Origin: Deltaproteobacteria bacterium
GTDB taxonomy: Bacteria; Desulfobacterota; DSM-4660; Desulfatiglandales; HGW-15
Assembly: GCA_016930835.1 (NCBI GenBank)
Contig: JAFGGA010000212.1
Coordinates: forward strand, 1-56,073
DNA: 56,073 nucleotides
Reading direction: 5' to 3'
Shown: piece by piece, positions 27,708-37,179 of the stretch
Layout: the number at the start of each line of letters is the position of its first letter
Numbering within the stretch: position 1 is the stretch's first letter
Program-made: the position numbers and the translations under genes
Notes under the pieces: model-generated
What the model saw: the letters and a program-made list of their open reading frames with translations, nothing else
What the model was told of the DNA's origin: nothing
Databases searched by the model: none

Positions 27708-28686
27708 ACTTCTCTCCCTGTAGATAATGGATTAATGCCCCTTCAAGCATATCTGAATAACTCACAGTCAAGTGAAAAGACCTAAAAAAATGCATAATTT
27801 GTATGACGGCCAAAGTCCCGGCCAGGATTACTTCCGCCCGGCCCTCATCCAAACCGGGAAGATGCAGCCGGTCTTCATGGGATAATACCCTCATTGATGA
27901 AAAAAGATCCTGTATCTGTTCCCTGGTTATTTTCAATCCATTTAATTTTGCAGGGGTGATATCCGATACTTCCATTTGGTTGATCATAGCCGCCAGGGTC
28001 GTGACCGTTCCGCCTGAACCGATCAATGTAAACCCTTCCTGAATCTCGTATCTCTCTGGAAAAGCCTCCTCAAGAACTTCCTGGGTATGAGTGAATAGAT
28101 GATCTATTTTTTCAGCGTGGGGTGTACCTGAATTCAAGAACTGCTGGGTGAAAACCATGGCCCCGATAGGAAGCGATCGAATCAAGGTCTCCTCCGCCTT
28201 GGTGAATATAAACTCAGTCGTCCCTCCCCCAAGATCAAAGATAATGGAGGCCCCCTCCATCATATCCAACGAATGCCATACCCCCAACTTTGTGAGAAGG
28301 GCCTCATGCTCCCCTGATATCACCCGGACTCGAATGCCTGTTTGATGATAAATCCGCTGTATGAAATCATCCTTATTGACCGCATCTCTGACCACTCCTG
28401 TGGATACGGCCTGGGGATGCACGACACCGTATTCCTGCAATGTCAGGGAACAATCATCGAGCAATAACAATGTTCTATCAATGGCCTCCGGCTGAAGACG
28501 TCTCTCGTCGTTTTTACGAAATCCATCCGCAAGCCTGGAATATCCCCTCTTCCTCAAAAGAGGTTTATAAAGCTCGGGAGAAAATTGCCTTTCAGCCACC
28601 AGCATTCTTACGGTGTGACTTCCGATATCAATGGAAGCTATCTTATCGCCCCCTCGATCGGGTTGTTTGGGAATCTCGGTGATCAT
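27700..28686 (-). CDS. Ppx/GppA-family exopolyphosphatase / pppGpp phosphatase
   Basis: A 328 aa ASKHA-fold phosphatase. The N-terminal [16 protein letters not shown] and the middle [14 protein letters not shown] are the two phosphate loops, and [14 protein letters not shown] and [11 protein letters not shown] are family motifs. It removes terminal phosphate from polyphosphate or converts pppGpp to ppGpp. It has only the two-domain core (about 300 aa), without the C-terminal HD-like domain of E. coli Ppx. First gene of an operon with guaB and guaA, which fits a role near guanosine alarmone metabolism. Confidence 0.92.
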   Translation of the reverse strand: MITEIPKQPDRGGDKIASIDIGSHTVRMLVAERQFSPELYKPLLRKRGYSRLADGFRKNDERRLQPEAIDRTLLLLDDCSLTLQEYGVVHPQAVSTGVVRDAVNKDDFIQRIYHQTGIRVRVISGEHEALLTKLGVWHSLDMMEGASIIFDLGGGTTEFIFTKAEETLIRSLPIGAMVFTQQFLNSGTPHAEKIDHLFTHTQEVLEEAFPERYEIQEGFTLIGSGGTVTTLAAMINQMEVSDITPAKLNGLKITREQIQDLFSSMRVLSHEDRLHLPGLDEGRAEVILAGTLAVIQIMHFFRSFHLTVSYSDMLEGALIHYLQGEKYE

Positions 28687-29020
28687 ACCATGAGGTTAAT
28701 AACATCTTAAAATAGTTTCTTAATTTGGGGAAAGGTAACAGAGCGGCGTATGTTTTTCAAGATCTAAAATGGAAGAAAAGGGTCCACCTAAAAGTATCGG
28801 GATTTTGTCACACAGCGGCAAGAATTCCCCGCTCTTTCAAAATTGTGCGTCAAAAGAAACCGTCTGAAACTTCATTTCAGAAATGCCTTCGCGTGAGGAA
28901 AAAACCTTTTTAGCCTTATTGATCTGCTGGGCTTTATTTATCATGGCATTGAACACGAGCGATCATCCAGTGCATTACCCAACCAAAAGTTCATAAGTGG
29001 CTGAAAACATGGGGGGATTA
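28687..29020. other. Intergenic region, no gene supported
   Basis: This divergent gap lies between the ppx-guaBA operon and the HD-GYP genes. A 62-codon + frame at 28725 has no Shine-Dalgarno or recognisable content. AGCGG/CCGCT forms a weak stem near 28815-28835. It should hold the ppx promoter and any activator sites for the sigma-54 promoter at 29021, but none could be named. Confidence 0.5.
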
Positions 29021-29036
29021 TGGCATGACATTTGCA
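29021..29036 (+). promoter_or_regulatory. Sigma-54 (-24/-12) promoter for the HD-GYP/HDOD genes
   Basis: TGGCATGACATTTGCA matches TGGCAC-N5-TTGCA in 15 of the consensus-relevant positions allowing the common C to T change at position 6, with exact GG-N10-GC spacing. The expected transcript start is near 29048, giving a leader of about 33 nt before the ATG at 29081. It implies expression depends on RpoN and an AAA+ activator. Confidence 0.78.
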
Positions 29037-29080
29037 GCTTACTGATTTATCGAATATTTTCATGATTCATAGCGGAGCTC

Positions 29081-30580
29081 ATGATGACAGCCAATCCCGA
29101 TCAAAAAAATAACAACGGCTTCACAGAACTGGTCAAAACACTGGTTTCGGTTATTGAAGAAAAGGACCCCTATATGAAAGGTCATGCCGACCGTGTGGCA
29201 GCCAATTGCGTTCTCTTTGCCAGGCGATTGGGGTTTTCCAAGCTGGAGATCAATCAAATCTATCTGGCCGGGCTTCTCCATGATATCGGAATAGTCTATA
29301 TCCCATCTGAAATCACTCAAAAGGCCGGACCCCTAACAGATGATGAGATGAACATGGTCAAAAAACACCCTCTTATCTCTGAAAAAATTCTTTCCAAACA
29401 TAGCATGTTAAAGGCGATCTTGCCCATCATCCGGCATCATCACGAGTCCTTTGACGGAAACGGTTATCCTGATGGGCTGAAAGGCGAAGATATTCCCATG
29501 GGGGCTAGGATCATCAGCATCGTAAACAGTTTTGACGCCATGACCTCCGCTCGTGCCCACAGGCCTTCGATGAGCATTGAACATGCTCTATCGGAGTTGG
29601 AAAAAAACGCGGGCAGCCAATTCGACCCTGTCTTGTCAAAGGATTTCTCGTCCTTTGTCCACTCATTGAAAACAACACCCGGGGAAATCGACCCGGAAGG
29701 AAACCAAGAAGATAATCCTGATAATATTTCCTATAAATCGGGGGAAAATGGCTCCATCAAGGATATCCTCCTATCATTTGTTCAGAAATATAAGACAGGC
29801 AAGGTCGATCTACCGGTCCTGCCGAAAGTCGTTCAAGAGATTCAAAAGGTCATGAGCGATCCGACCACGACACTCAATGAACTTGCGAAGGTCATTGAAA
29901 AAGACGCCGTCATATCCGTTCGACTGATTGCCGTGGCCAATTCACCCATGTATCGTGGGACGGAAAAGATCATAACCGTGAAACAGGCCATACCACGACT
30001 CGGGGTTAAAGAGACACAAAGTATTGTCTCCGCTATAGCCAATAAAAGCCTTTACCAGGCAAGGGACCTGCGATTTAAGGTATTGATGGAGAAACTTTGG
30101 CTACATTCCCTTGCAACGGCCTATAGCGCTCGGGGAATAGCCAGAAGGATCTCGGTTTCGGAAACGGAGACCTTGTTCTTTATGGGTCTTATCCATGATA
30201 TTGGCAAGGTCTTGCTGTTCAAGGTCTTGGGAGAAATCTCATCCCCTACAAGCATGAAGGAAGTCATCGAAAACGTCCAGGAAATTCATACAAGCTTCGG
30301 TGGAACCATTCTAAGAAAATGGGGGTTTAATGAAAACTATGTTCGAATCGCATTACTCCATCAGGGCTCCCATTTTCCCAACTCAACGGCCAAAGAAGTT
30401 TTAATCGTAACCATGGCCAATGCCATTTCTAAAAAGGCCGGCTATACACTCCATGAAAGAGATCACGAGGAAACCTTGAATATGGACATGATCCATTTCG
30501 TGGGAATCTCACCGGACCATGTTGATCAGATTGCTGAAGAAACGAATACCCTGATGAAGGAAACAGGAAATATTTTTTAA
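29081..30580 (+). CDS. HD-GYP + HDOD signalling protein (paralogue 1)
   Basis: A 499 aa soluble protein. Residues 15-205 form a HD-GYP domain with H35, HD 67-68, H96, HHE 120-122 and GYP 128-130. However the HDxGK lysine is Ile71 (HDIGI) and the later conserved Asp is N149, so c-di-GMP hydrolysis is doubtful. After a linker, residues 240-495 form a HDOD domain (DLPVLPKVVQEIQKVMSDP, VIEKDAVISVRLIAVANSP) with its own HDIGK. HDOD proteins usually act as signalling adaptors. It is followed 29 bp later by a close paralogue and preceded by a sigma-54 promoter. Confidence 0.92.
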   Translation: MMTANPDQKNNNGFTELVKTLVSVIEEKDPYMKGHADRVAANCVLFARRLGFSKLEINQIYLAGLLHDIGIVYIPSEITQKAGPLTDDEMNMVKKHPLISEKILSKHSMLKAILPIIRHHHESFDGNGYPDGLKGEDIPMGARIISIVNSFDAMTSARAHRPSMSIEHALSELEKNAGSQFDPVLSKDFSSFVHSLKTTPGEIDPEGNQEDNPDNISYKSGENGSIKDILLSFVQKYKTGKVDLPVLPKVVQEIQKVMSDPTTTLNELAKVIEKDAVISVRLIAVANSPMYRGTEKIITVKQAIPRLGVKETQSIVSAIANKSLYQARDLRFKVLMEKLWLHSLATAYSARGIARRISVSETETLFFMGLIHDIGKVLLFKVLGEISSPTSMKEVIENVQEIHTSFGGTILRKWGFNENYVRIALLHQGSHFPNSTAKEVLIVTMANAISKKAGYTLHERDHEETLNMDMIHFVGISPDHVDQIAEETNTLMKETGNIF

Positions 30581-30609
30581 CGAGTGAAAAGACAATCCAG
30601 TGAATCGTC

Positions 30610-32157
30610 ATGACTCCGCATGAAATACATACGGATAATATCATCAAAGAATTGATCATAACATTTTCAACCATCATTGAAGAAAAAGATGCGTTTGTAA
30701 AAGGCCACATTGATCGCGTAACGGGCAACTGTGTACATTTTGCCACCCAGTTGGGCCTTCCCAAGAATGAAATCAATCAAATCTATATGGCGGCCATACT
30801 TCATGATATCGGAATGATCTACCTTCCGGAAGCAATCATCAGAAAAACTGAAAAATTGACCCCGGATGAAGTTGAATTAATGAAAAGACATCCTCTATTA
30901 TCCGAGAAGATCCTTTCTCACCTGAGCTTCTTGAAAAAGGCCCTCCCCATCATACGGCATCACCATGAGACTTACGACGGCCAAGGTTATCCGGACGGCC
31001 TGAAAGGTGACGAAATCCCTTTGGGAGCAAGAATCCTATGCATCGTCGACACCTATGATATCCTGACCTATGGTCCACCCCGCAGACCCACGTTAAGTCC
31101 CCGACGCGCCCTTGAGGTAATGGAAAATAAAGGGGGGCAGAGATTTGATAAGACCTTATTAAATGATTTTATCACGTTTATCAGATCTTCTGAACCGGTT
31201 TCAAATGAGATGAAAGGGGAAACAATAAGTCAGAAACAAGAGAAAACCACTGAGGCGGATAACACGCCAAAAGAGGCTGAAGAAATATATGATTTTGAAA
31301 AAAGCGCTGATAAAAAATTGATCCATGAAACCATTGCCAGAATTGTAAAAAAATTCAAAGAAGGCCGTATTGAACTTCCCGTTCTCTCCAAGGTGGTGCA
31401 GGAGATCCAAAGGGTTATGGGTATCCAGTCGTCAACGGTTGAAGATCTGGCCAAAGTGATTGAAAAGGATGCCGTCATATCCGTCAAGGTGATCGCCGCG
31501 GCCAATTCCCCATTTTATCGGGGGACGGAAAAGGTGCGCACGGTGAATGTGGCCATTCCCCGATTGGGATTTAAGGAAACCCAAAATGTGGTCACGGCCA
31601 TTGCCAATAAAAGCCTTTATCAGACAAAAGATACCCGGTTTAATGCATTAATGGAGAAACTTTGGCTGCATTCCCTGGCCACTGCCTATTGTGCCCGGAA
31701 TATCGCTGAGATGATGCGGATGGTGGATAGAGAAAAATTCTTCCTCATGGGCCTTGTCCATGATATCGGAAAAGTTCTACTGATCAAGGCATTGAGTGAG
31801 ACATCCACGAATATCAGCTCCTTGGAAACGGGAGATGTGGTCGAAACCATTCAAGATATCCATACCAATTTCGGGGGTGCCATTCTTAGACGCTGGGGTT
31901 TTACTGAAGACTTTGTGCGAATCGCGCTGCTCCATGAAGGTCCAACCTATACGAACTCGACCGATAAGGATGTCTTGATCATCAATCTTGCCAATAACCT
32001 GGCCTATAAAATGGGGTACACCCTTAATGGAGAGGAAACGGATGTGGAAATATTAAGCCTGGATTCCACAAGGCTCCTTGAACTGGACCCCCTAGCCCTT
32101 GAAAAAACGAGTGAGACTATAAAAAAACAGATGGAAGAGACCGCTTCGATCTTTTAG
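30610..32157 (+). CDS. HD-GYP + HDOD signalling protein (paralogue 2)
   Basis: A 515 aa tandem paralogue of the preceding gene with the same layout. HD-GYP motifs are HD 65-66, HHHE 117-120 and GYP 126-128, with Met69 in place of the HDxGK lysine (HDIGM); D147 in IVDTYD is kept, unlike in paralogue 1. The HDOD half shares long identical blocks with paralogue 1 (LMEKLWLHSLATAY, LYQ). The linker between domains is acidic and differs most. Both genes probably share the sigma-54 promoter at 29021. The gene ends 15 bp from the convergent djlA-like gene. Confidence 0.92.
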   Translation: MTPHEIHTDNIIKELIITFSTIIEEKDAFVKGHIDRVTGNCVHFATQLGLPKNEINQIYMAAILHDIGMIYLPEAIIRKTEKLTPDEVELMKRHPLLSEKILSHLSFLKKALPIIRHHHETYDGQGYPDGLKGDEIPLGARILCIVDTYDILTYGPPRRPTLSPRRALEVMENKGGQRFDKTLLNDFITFIRSSEPVSNEMKGETISQKQEKTTEADNTPKEAEEIYDFEKSADKKLIHETIARIVKKFKEGRIELPVLSKVVQEIQRVMGIQSSTVEDLAKVIEKDAVISVKVIAAANSPFYRGTEKVRTVNVAIPRLGFKETQNVVTAIANKSLYQTKDTRFNALMEKLWLHSLATAYCARNIAEMMRMVDREKFFLMGLVHDIGKVLLIKALSETSTNISSLETGDVVETIQDIHTNFGGAILRRWGFTEDFVRIALLHEGPTYTNSTDKDVLIINLANNLAYKMGYTLNGEETDVEILSLDSTRLLELDPLALEKTSETIKKQMEETASIF

Positions 32158-32172
32158 GCTCACTCGACACCT

Positions 32173-32919
32173 TTAAAGTCCGCGCTCTCGCCGCACACTT
32201 TCATAGGCCTCTTGAATTTCTTGAAAACGATTTGTGGCAAACTGTACAAATTCCTCAGGTAAGCCTTTTGAAATGATCTTATCCGGATGAAAGTCTTTTA
32301 CAAGTTTTTTGTAATTGGTCTTTATCTCCTCATTCGTGCATTGGGGGGTACAGTTCAAGACCCTATAATACTTATCGTTATCCTTGAAATAGACTGCTTT
32401 GAGATTATTGAACTGCTGATCGCTCACATGGAAGATGACCTTAATCCGGTTGATGACCTTCTTTTCCTCTGGATGCAATGTCCCGTCCGAGGCAGCCAAT
32501 CGAAGAAGTACATCTAAGAATGAAATCAGCACTGTCGGCCGTTGGTGGTTCGCCTGATAGAATTGCATGGCAAAATCATCAATGGAATAGGGAGAAATCT
32601 TTGCTTCATTAAAAATCTGCCTCGCGAATTGCCTTTCTTGCTCCGGCATATTCATATTCAATATCAATTCATTGACCACCGATATCTCATCACGGCTCAC
32701 CATACCGTCCGCCTTGGCCAGTTTTCCCAAAATCGAAAAGATGCTCACAAAATAGGCCGCTTGTGTCCGTTCCAACCTCCCGGGCTTGCCCGTCTCACTT
32801 ATCTGCATTCCTTTTTTATCTATAAAATAGTGCCCCAAGGCAGCACCTGCAATAGCTCCCAGCGGACCGCCTAAAAACATGCCCATGGAGCCGAAAGCCA
32901 ATTTTCCAAACCAGCCCAT
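32173..32919 (-). CDS. DjlA-like co-chaperone (TerB + J domain)
   Basis: A 248 aa protein. A glycine-rich hydrophobic N terminus (GPLGAIAGAALGHYF) is the usual membrane-associating segment. It is followed by a TerB/DjlA-N helical domain (ADGMVSRDEISVVNELI; AASDGTLHPEEKKVI) and a C-terminal J domain with HPD in DFHPDKI. It matches the DjlA architecture, a membrane-associated DnaK partner. AAAAGGAG precedes the ATG. In E. coli DjlA is linked to envelope stress and capsule induction; whether that applies here is unknown. Confidence 0.88.
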   Translation of the reverse strand: MGWFGKLAFGSMGMFLGGPLGAIAGAALGHYFIDKKGMQISETGKPGRLERTQAAYFVSIFSILGKLAKADGMVSRDEISVVNELILNMNMPEQERQFARQIFNEAKISPYSIDDFAMQFYQANHQRPTVLISFLDVLLRLAASDGTLHPEEKKVINRIKVIFHVSDQQFNNLKAVYFKDNDKYYRVLNCTPQCTNEEIKTNYKKLVKDFHPDKIISKGLPEEFVQFATNRFQEIQEAYESVRRERGL

Positions 32920-33555
32920 ATTGTTCTCCTTTTAACAATGAAGCTTCCCACCGTAAACGGCGGGGTACCAAGCGGAATTATGCCATCATTCACCTCGCCA
33001 TCTTGTCAAGCCGTGACCTTGTGTGCGGGCTGATCATCCCGTCATCAGGCCGCGATATACTCTGGCGAGCGCGACTAGATTACAATATACAATTTTTAAC
33101 ACATACTCCCATGAGAGTCAAAGATAGGCTAAAATCCCTTGATGATGATAAGATGATTCAGACCAAGCCATCGATCTTGAGACACCTTTTTGATTGAAAT
33201 TCATGCATAGATATTTTTAAAATAAAACCAGATCATGCCTTTCCAAGAACGGTTTTCGGGGTATGGGGATCTCTTTTCAAGTTCAACACCCGAAGGCCGC
33301 CATGGCCTGCTGAAAAACAACAACTTTCAAAAACAATCAGGCCGAACTTCATTTCTTTTGACCCCCATGATGAAAAAACGCATATCCAGATCCATTAAAC
33401 CGATGCCGAGGTTGTCTTTTGATCAGGATCAAACCAAGGGATCTTTGGCAAGTTCATCCGAGACTTCGTGATATTATTGCCGGTATCAAAAAAGATGCTT
33501 CATTTACGTTGAAATGAAAGTGACTGGAGCACAAAAAGGTGAGTATATTTTGGGG
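32920..33555. other. 636-bp gap between djlA-like gene and murJ, no gene supported
   Basis: Short frames here (33003-33197, 33235-33471) have no Shine-Dalgarno and no recognisable protein character. A small hairpin CCCACCG-TAAA-CGGCGGG sits at 32948-32965 with one mismatch, just upstream of djlA. TGGCATAATTCCGCT on the minus strand near 32970-32985 resembles a sigma-54 site but has the wrong spacing by one base. Otherwise nothing was seen. Confidence 0.5.
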
Positions 33556-35157
33556 TTATACATCTCTCAACGAAGACAACCTGATTCGTAACGAACTCAA
33601 GATGGATGATACCTCTTGGCAACCCAGAATGCGAGCCATCCCAAAATAGATGATCACACCGAACAAGACTATTCCCATCACCCCGGCCAAAAAACCCCCT
33701 GTTCCCGGCGCGATTTCCAGATGTAACCACCATGCATATAAAAAATAAACCGTTATCCCCATCCCTATCGAGGCCATCACATACTTCAACACTGGCCCCA
33801 TTAATTGTTGGGGATGCCATTGTTCGATTCTCAGCCTGAGGAAAAACACCAGGAGGATGAGCTGAAAAAAAGAGGAAAGGGACAAGGCCAAGGCAAGGCC
33901 AGCGTGCTCCATCGGAACCATAAGCATAATGCTTAGTAAGATGTTCACGATCAGACAAACAAAGGCGATCTTTACGGGCGTCTTGGTATCTTGCATGGCA
34001 TAGAAGGCTGAAACCAAAATTCGCATTCCGGAGACAGCCCAGAGACCGGTCGAATAAAACATAAGGGCGTAAGCCGTCATTTCAGCTGCGTTTGAATCAA
34101 AGGCCCCCCTTTCAAAAAAAAGTTGAACAAGGGGGGTTCGCAGCACGATCAGACCGACCATGGCCGGTATGGTGATAAAGAAGGTTATGCGTAATGAATG
34201 ATTAATTGTCTCCATAAAACCATTTAAATCCTTTTCCACAGCCTGTCTTGAAAGTGAAGGCAGGGCTGCCGTACTGACTGCGAGGGCAAACACGCCCAAA
34301 GGAAATTGGACAACACGATCTGCGTAATACAGCCATGAAACACTCCCTTCAACCAGAAAGGAAGCCAGCAAGGTACCGATAAATTGATTAAACTGATATA
34401 CAGCGGAACCAAAAACGGAAGGCAACATGAATAAGCCGATCCTTTTGACGGCAGGGTGGTTCGGTATCCATCGCGGAAAAAGGGATATGCCCTGCTTAAG
34501 GAGCCATGGTATCTGGAGAAAAACCTGGAGGCACCCTCCTATCAAGATACCCACTGCCGTTCCGATAATGGGTTGCGATAAGTGAGGGGAAATCCAAAGA
34601 GTGGCACCGATGATTCCCACATTGAGGAAAATGGGGGCCGCCGCCGGCGCGGCGAAATGCTTCAGTGAATTCAATACCCCCATGAATAGGGCTACGATAC
34701 TTACAAGGAAAATATACGGAAATGTGATTCGTGTGAGGACGACCGTTAGCTCATATTTCACACCGAATCCACCGAATCCCCAGGCCTGGATTCGAACAAT
34801 CCAAGGAGCGAACAGGATACCCAGGATCGTCACAACCGCCAGGATAAGTGATAGAACAGTCAGGACAACCCTGACCAATTCAAAGGCGTCCTTTTGATTT
34901 TTTTTTCGTAAATACTCGGTGAAGATGGGGATAAAGGCAATGGTTAGTGAGCCTTCAGCAAATAGCCGCCTTAAAAGATTCGGGATTCGAAAGGCTACGT
35001 AAAAGGCATCGGCAGCCATACCGGCACCGAAAAAATTGGCGACAATCATATCCCGAACCAGACCCAGGATACGACTCAGGAGCGTAAAAAAGCCAACAAT
35101 ACCCGCTGCCTTACTGACATTGTCCTTCTCGGAGTTAGATGGGGTGGCAATATTCAT
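33556..35157 (-). CDS. murJ: Lipid II flippase
   Basis: A 533 aa polytopic membrane protein of the MOP/MviN family with about 14 helices. The family start is seen as AAGIVGFFTLLSRILGLVRDMIVANFFGAG, of which FFGAG is followed by ADAFYVAFRIPNLLRRLFAEG with the conserved arginines, then FIPIFTEY. It moves lipid-linked peptidoglycan precursors across the inner membrane. The ATG at 35157 is preceded in frame by a TTG three bases earlier. It is divergent from rpsT, as in many proteobacteria. Confidence 0.95.
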   Translation of the reverse strand: MNIATPSNSEKDNVSKAAGIVGFFTLLSRILGLVRDMIVANFFGAGMAADAFYVAFRIPNLLRRLFAEGSLTIAFIPIFTEYLRKKNQKDAFELVRVVLTVLSLILAVVTILGILFAPWIVRIQAWGFGGFGVKYELTVVLTRITFPYIFLVSIVALFMGVLNSLKHFAAPAAAPIFLNVGIIGATLWISPHLSQPIIGTAVGILIGGCLQVFLQIPWLLKQGISLFPRWIPNHPAVKRIGLFMLPSVFGSAVYQFNQFIGTLLASFLVEGSVSWLYYADRVVQFPLGVFALAVSTAALPSLSRQAVEKDLNGFMETINHSLRITFFITIPAMVGLIVLRTPLVQLFFERGAFDSNAAEMTAYALMFYSTGLWAVSGMRILVSAFYAMQDTKTPVKIAFVCLIVNILLSIMLMVPMEHAGLALALSLSSFFQLILLVFFLRLRIEQWHPQQLMGPVLKYVMASIGMGITVYFLYAWWLHLEIAPGTGGFLAGVMGIVLFGVIIYFGMARILGCQEVSSILSSLRIRLSSLRDV

Positions 35158-35220
35158 CAATACATATTTATTTCAAATAGAGATAGGCATTCCGCCGATG
35201 ATGTTGATAAAAGAAACCCC

Positions 35221-35249
35221 TTGACAACCAGAAAATAATTATCTAAATA
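35221..35249 (+). promoter_or_regulatory. Candidate sigma-70 promoter for rpsT
   Basis: A perfect -35 TTGACA at 35221-35226 is followed after 17 bp by TAAATA at 35244-35249, a weak -10. It lies 37 bp before the rpsT start in a divergent intergenic region. Confidence 0.5.
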
Positions 35250-35285
35250 AATAGGTTTTAAATTTGAGGAAAAAGGAGTTCAAAA

Positions 35286-35579
35286 TTGGCAAATCATAAA
35301 TCAGCCCTTAAAAGGGTAAGACAAGATGAAAAAAGAAAAACAAGAAATCTGAGTATCAAAACCCGCTCTAAAAATATCGTCAAGGCGGTCAGAACCGCGG
35401 TAGCCAATAATTCTGAAGAACAGGCCAAAGAAAACCTCCGCAAAGCTGCATCGATTCTTCAAAAAGGCACTTCCAAGGGTGTAATACATAAAAAAAGGGC
35501 GGCACGAAAGATTTCCCGCCTCTCTCGCCATGTCAATCGCCTAAAATCAACCTCGACGGACTTAACGGCAAAGGGTTAA
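35286..35579 (+). CDS. rpsT: 30S ribosomal protein S20
   Basis: A 97 aa, very basic helical protein; ANHKSALKRVRQDEKR and the RLSRHVNRL end are characteristic of S20, which binds 16S rRNA in the small subunit. The start is TTG at 35286 with AAGGAG seven bases upstream; E. coli rpsT also starts with UUG, where it takes part in autogenous control. Its last 18 bases overlap the 3' end of convergent holA. Confidence 0.96.
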   Translation: MANHKSALKRVRQDEKRKTRNLSIKTRSKNIVKAVRTAVANNSEEQAKENLRKAASILQKGTSKGVIHKKRAARKISRLSRHVNRLKSTSTDLTAKG

Positions 35580-36566
35580 AATCAAATTTTCTAAAACCGG
35601 CTTTGGCCGGGATCCGGTCTTAAGAAGACCGTCTGCCTGGTACAAAAGTGATAAAGCACGATGAAAATCATCGACAGACCATCGACGTGCCTGGTTCAGA
35701 AGGTTCCCTATAAAAAAAGACGGCATGTTCAATTTTTCCGATACTTCCTTTGCCCTCCCCCCTTTATCCAATATGGACTTCACGCGCCATAAAATCCGGG
35801 TTTGCCTGTTTAACATTCCGATAATTCGCAATGGCGCGCCCGTTTTATCTTCTTCCTCCAGAAATCGATTCAATACCGATAGGGACTCCCCGATATCCCT
35901 TGATGAAACAGCATCCATAAGCTCAAAGATGGAATATACCCGGCTATGGACGGCAAGCTCTTTCACATCATCTACTGTGACTTTCCTGTCTTCATGTCTG
36001 AGTTGAAGTTTGATAAGCTCCGCATAAAGGTCTCTAAGGTTGTTTCCTACAGTCTGCTGAAGATAAGCGCAGGAGGGCCCGTCGATCTTCATGCCTAATT
36101 CCTTAGCCGTTCGCATGATCCACGGTACAATCTGATTTTCTTTGAGCTCCGCGAAAAGAACACTCAAACCGGAAGATCGGATTTTTTTAAAAAACCTCTT
36201 TTTGAAATCCGCCTTGGAAGCGATGAATATGAGGCAAGTGGATGGTGAAGGATCTTCCAGGTAATCGAGAAACTCTTCGAGTTGCTCGGTGGTATATGCC
36301 TCTGTTTTACGAACAATAATCAGGCGATTCGGAGCCATGAAAGGAAGGGTCTGAGCCTGGTGAATGATCTTGCCCGCATCAACCTCGCCGCCGTAGCCTA
36401 TCTCAAGATTAAAGTCCCTCGCGCCTTCCGGGATATAGCTATTTCTGATGGCATCAACAACCCTTTCAAGTCGAAATTCATTTGGCCCGTAAAAGAGATA
36501 AAAGGGGGCCAATTTCCGTTTCTCTAATGATTTGAGGATATCCTCTGGGTGTAAATCCGTGGGCAT
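35562..36566 (-). CDS. holA: DNA polymerase III delta subunit
   Basis: A 334 aa clamp-loader subunit. APFYLFYGPNEFRLERVVDAI is the usual N-terminal region of HolA, with FYGPNE replacing the Walker A loop, and the C terminus carries the helical collar (APLRIIGMLNRQTRILWRVK). It opens the beta clamp with the gamma/tau complex. It is the last gene of the long - strand run and is directly adjacent (no gap) to lptE; leuS-lptE-holA is the same order as in E. coli. Confidence 0.94.
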   Translation of the reverse strand: MPTDLHPEDILKSLEKRKLAPFYLFYGPNEFRLERVVDAIRNSYIPEGARDFNLEIGYGGEVDAGKIIHQAQTLPFMAPNRLIIVRKTEAYTTEQLEEFLDYLEDPSPSTCLIFIASKADFKKRFFKKIRSSGLSVLFAELKENQIVPWIMRTAKELGMKIDGPSCAYLQQTVGNNLRDLYAELIKLQLRHEDRKVTVDDVKELAVHSRVYSIFELMDAVSSRDIGESLSVLNRFLEEEDKTGAPLRIIGMLNRQTRILWRVKSILDKGGRAKEVSEKLNMPSFFIGNLLNQARRWSVDDFHRALSLLYQADGLLKTGSRPKPVLENLILTLCR

Positions 36567-37133
36567 TTAAAAACGTTCCATGGTCTTAAGGTATAACCGT
36601 TTGGCCAGAGCCCTTGCGACTTTTAGGATGGCCTGTTGTTGATTGAACCGGTCGGTAATGGGATCTGCCCCAATATCATATCGGGTCCGCTCCTCCATCG
36701 TTTTTTCCCGCCAGATGGTTTTTCCCGTGATCCTATCTTTCAAATGGACATCCAATTTGATCCTTAAAAGAGCGGCATTCGTGGTCTCATAATAGGACAG
36801 ATGGTCACCAACCCCAAAAGGCTCCCGACTAAAAGACACGGACTCCCTTTGGATTTCATGAATATGGCCAATCAGAACGGCTTGGGCTTCTTCTCTTGAA
36901 AGGATGGGGATCCGTGCATGACTGATAAATTCATTTCGTATGATACTGGTAAAATCGGCCTCAAAACCCTTTCCCGTGGATGTGCTGGTCATTAGAGGGA
37001 TGGCGATACTTGTAATTTCTCCAGATTCACCTTGGTCCTGGAAACTATAACCGCAGCCGCTGAGGATCACCGGAATCGAGAGAAACAGGGTTAAAAGCAG
37101 CCGGGATTGATATCTCAACACATGTTCAACCAC
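36567..37133 (-). CDS. lptE: LPS-assembly lipoprotein LptE-like
   Basis: A 188 aa protein with a lipoprotein signal (LLLTLFLSIPVILSGC, lipobox LSGC) followed by GYSF, the common LptE N-terminal signature. The fold is a single domain with SIAIPLMTSTSTGKGFEADFTSIIRNEF. It would plug the LptD channel in the outer membrane. Position between leuS and holA supports the assignment. The start is GTG at 37133 without a clear Shine-Dalgarno; a second GTG lies four codons in. Confidence 0.85.
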   Translation of the reverse strand: MVEHVLRYQSRLLLTLFLSIPVILSGCGYSFQDQGESGEITSIAIPLMTSTSTGKGFEADFTSIIRNEFISHARIPILSREEAQAVLIGHIHEIQRESVSFSREPFGVGDHLSYYETTNAALLRIKLDVHLKDRITGKTIWREKTMEERTRYDIGADPITDRFNQQQAILKVARALAKRLYLKTMERF

Positions 37134-37179
37134 AGTTATTTACCCGGATTGTATGTCGCGTATCAATATGGAATTCACG

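Noticed and set aside
32970-32985. Sigma-54-like site TGGCATAATTCCGCT upstream of the djlA-like gene
   Set aside because: GG and GC are 11 bases apart instead of 12, and spacing is strict for sigma-54.
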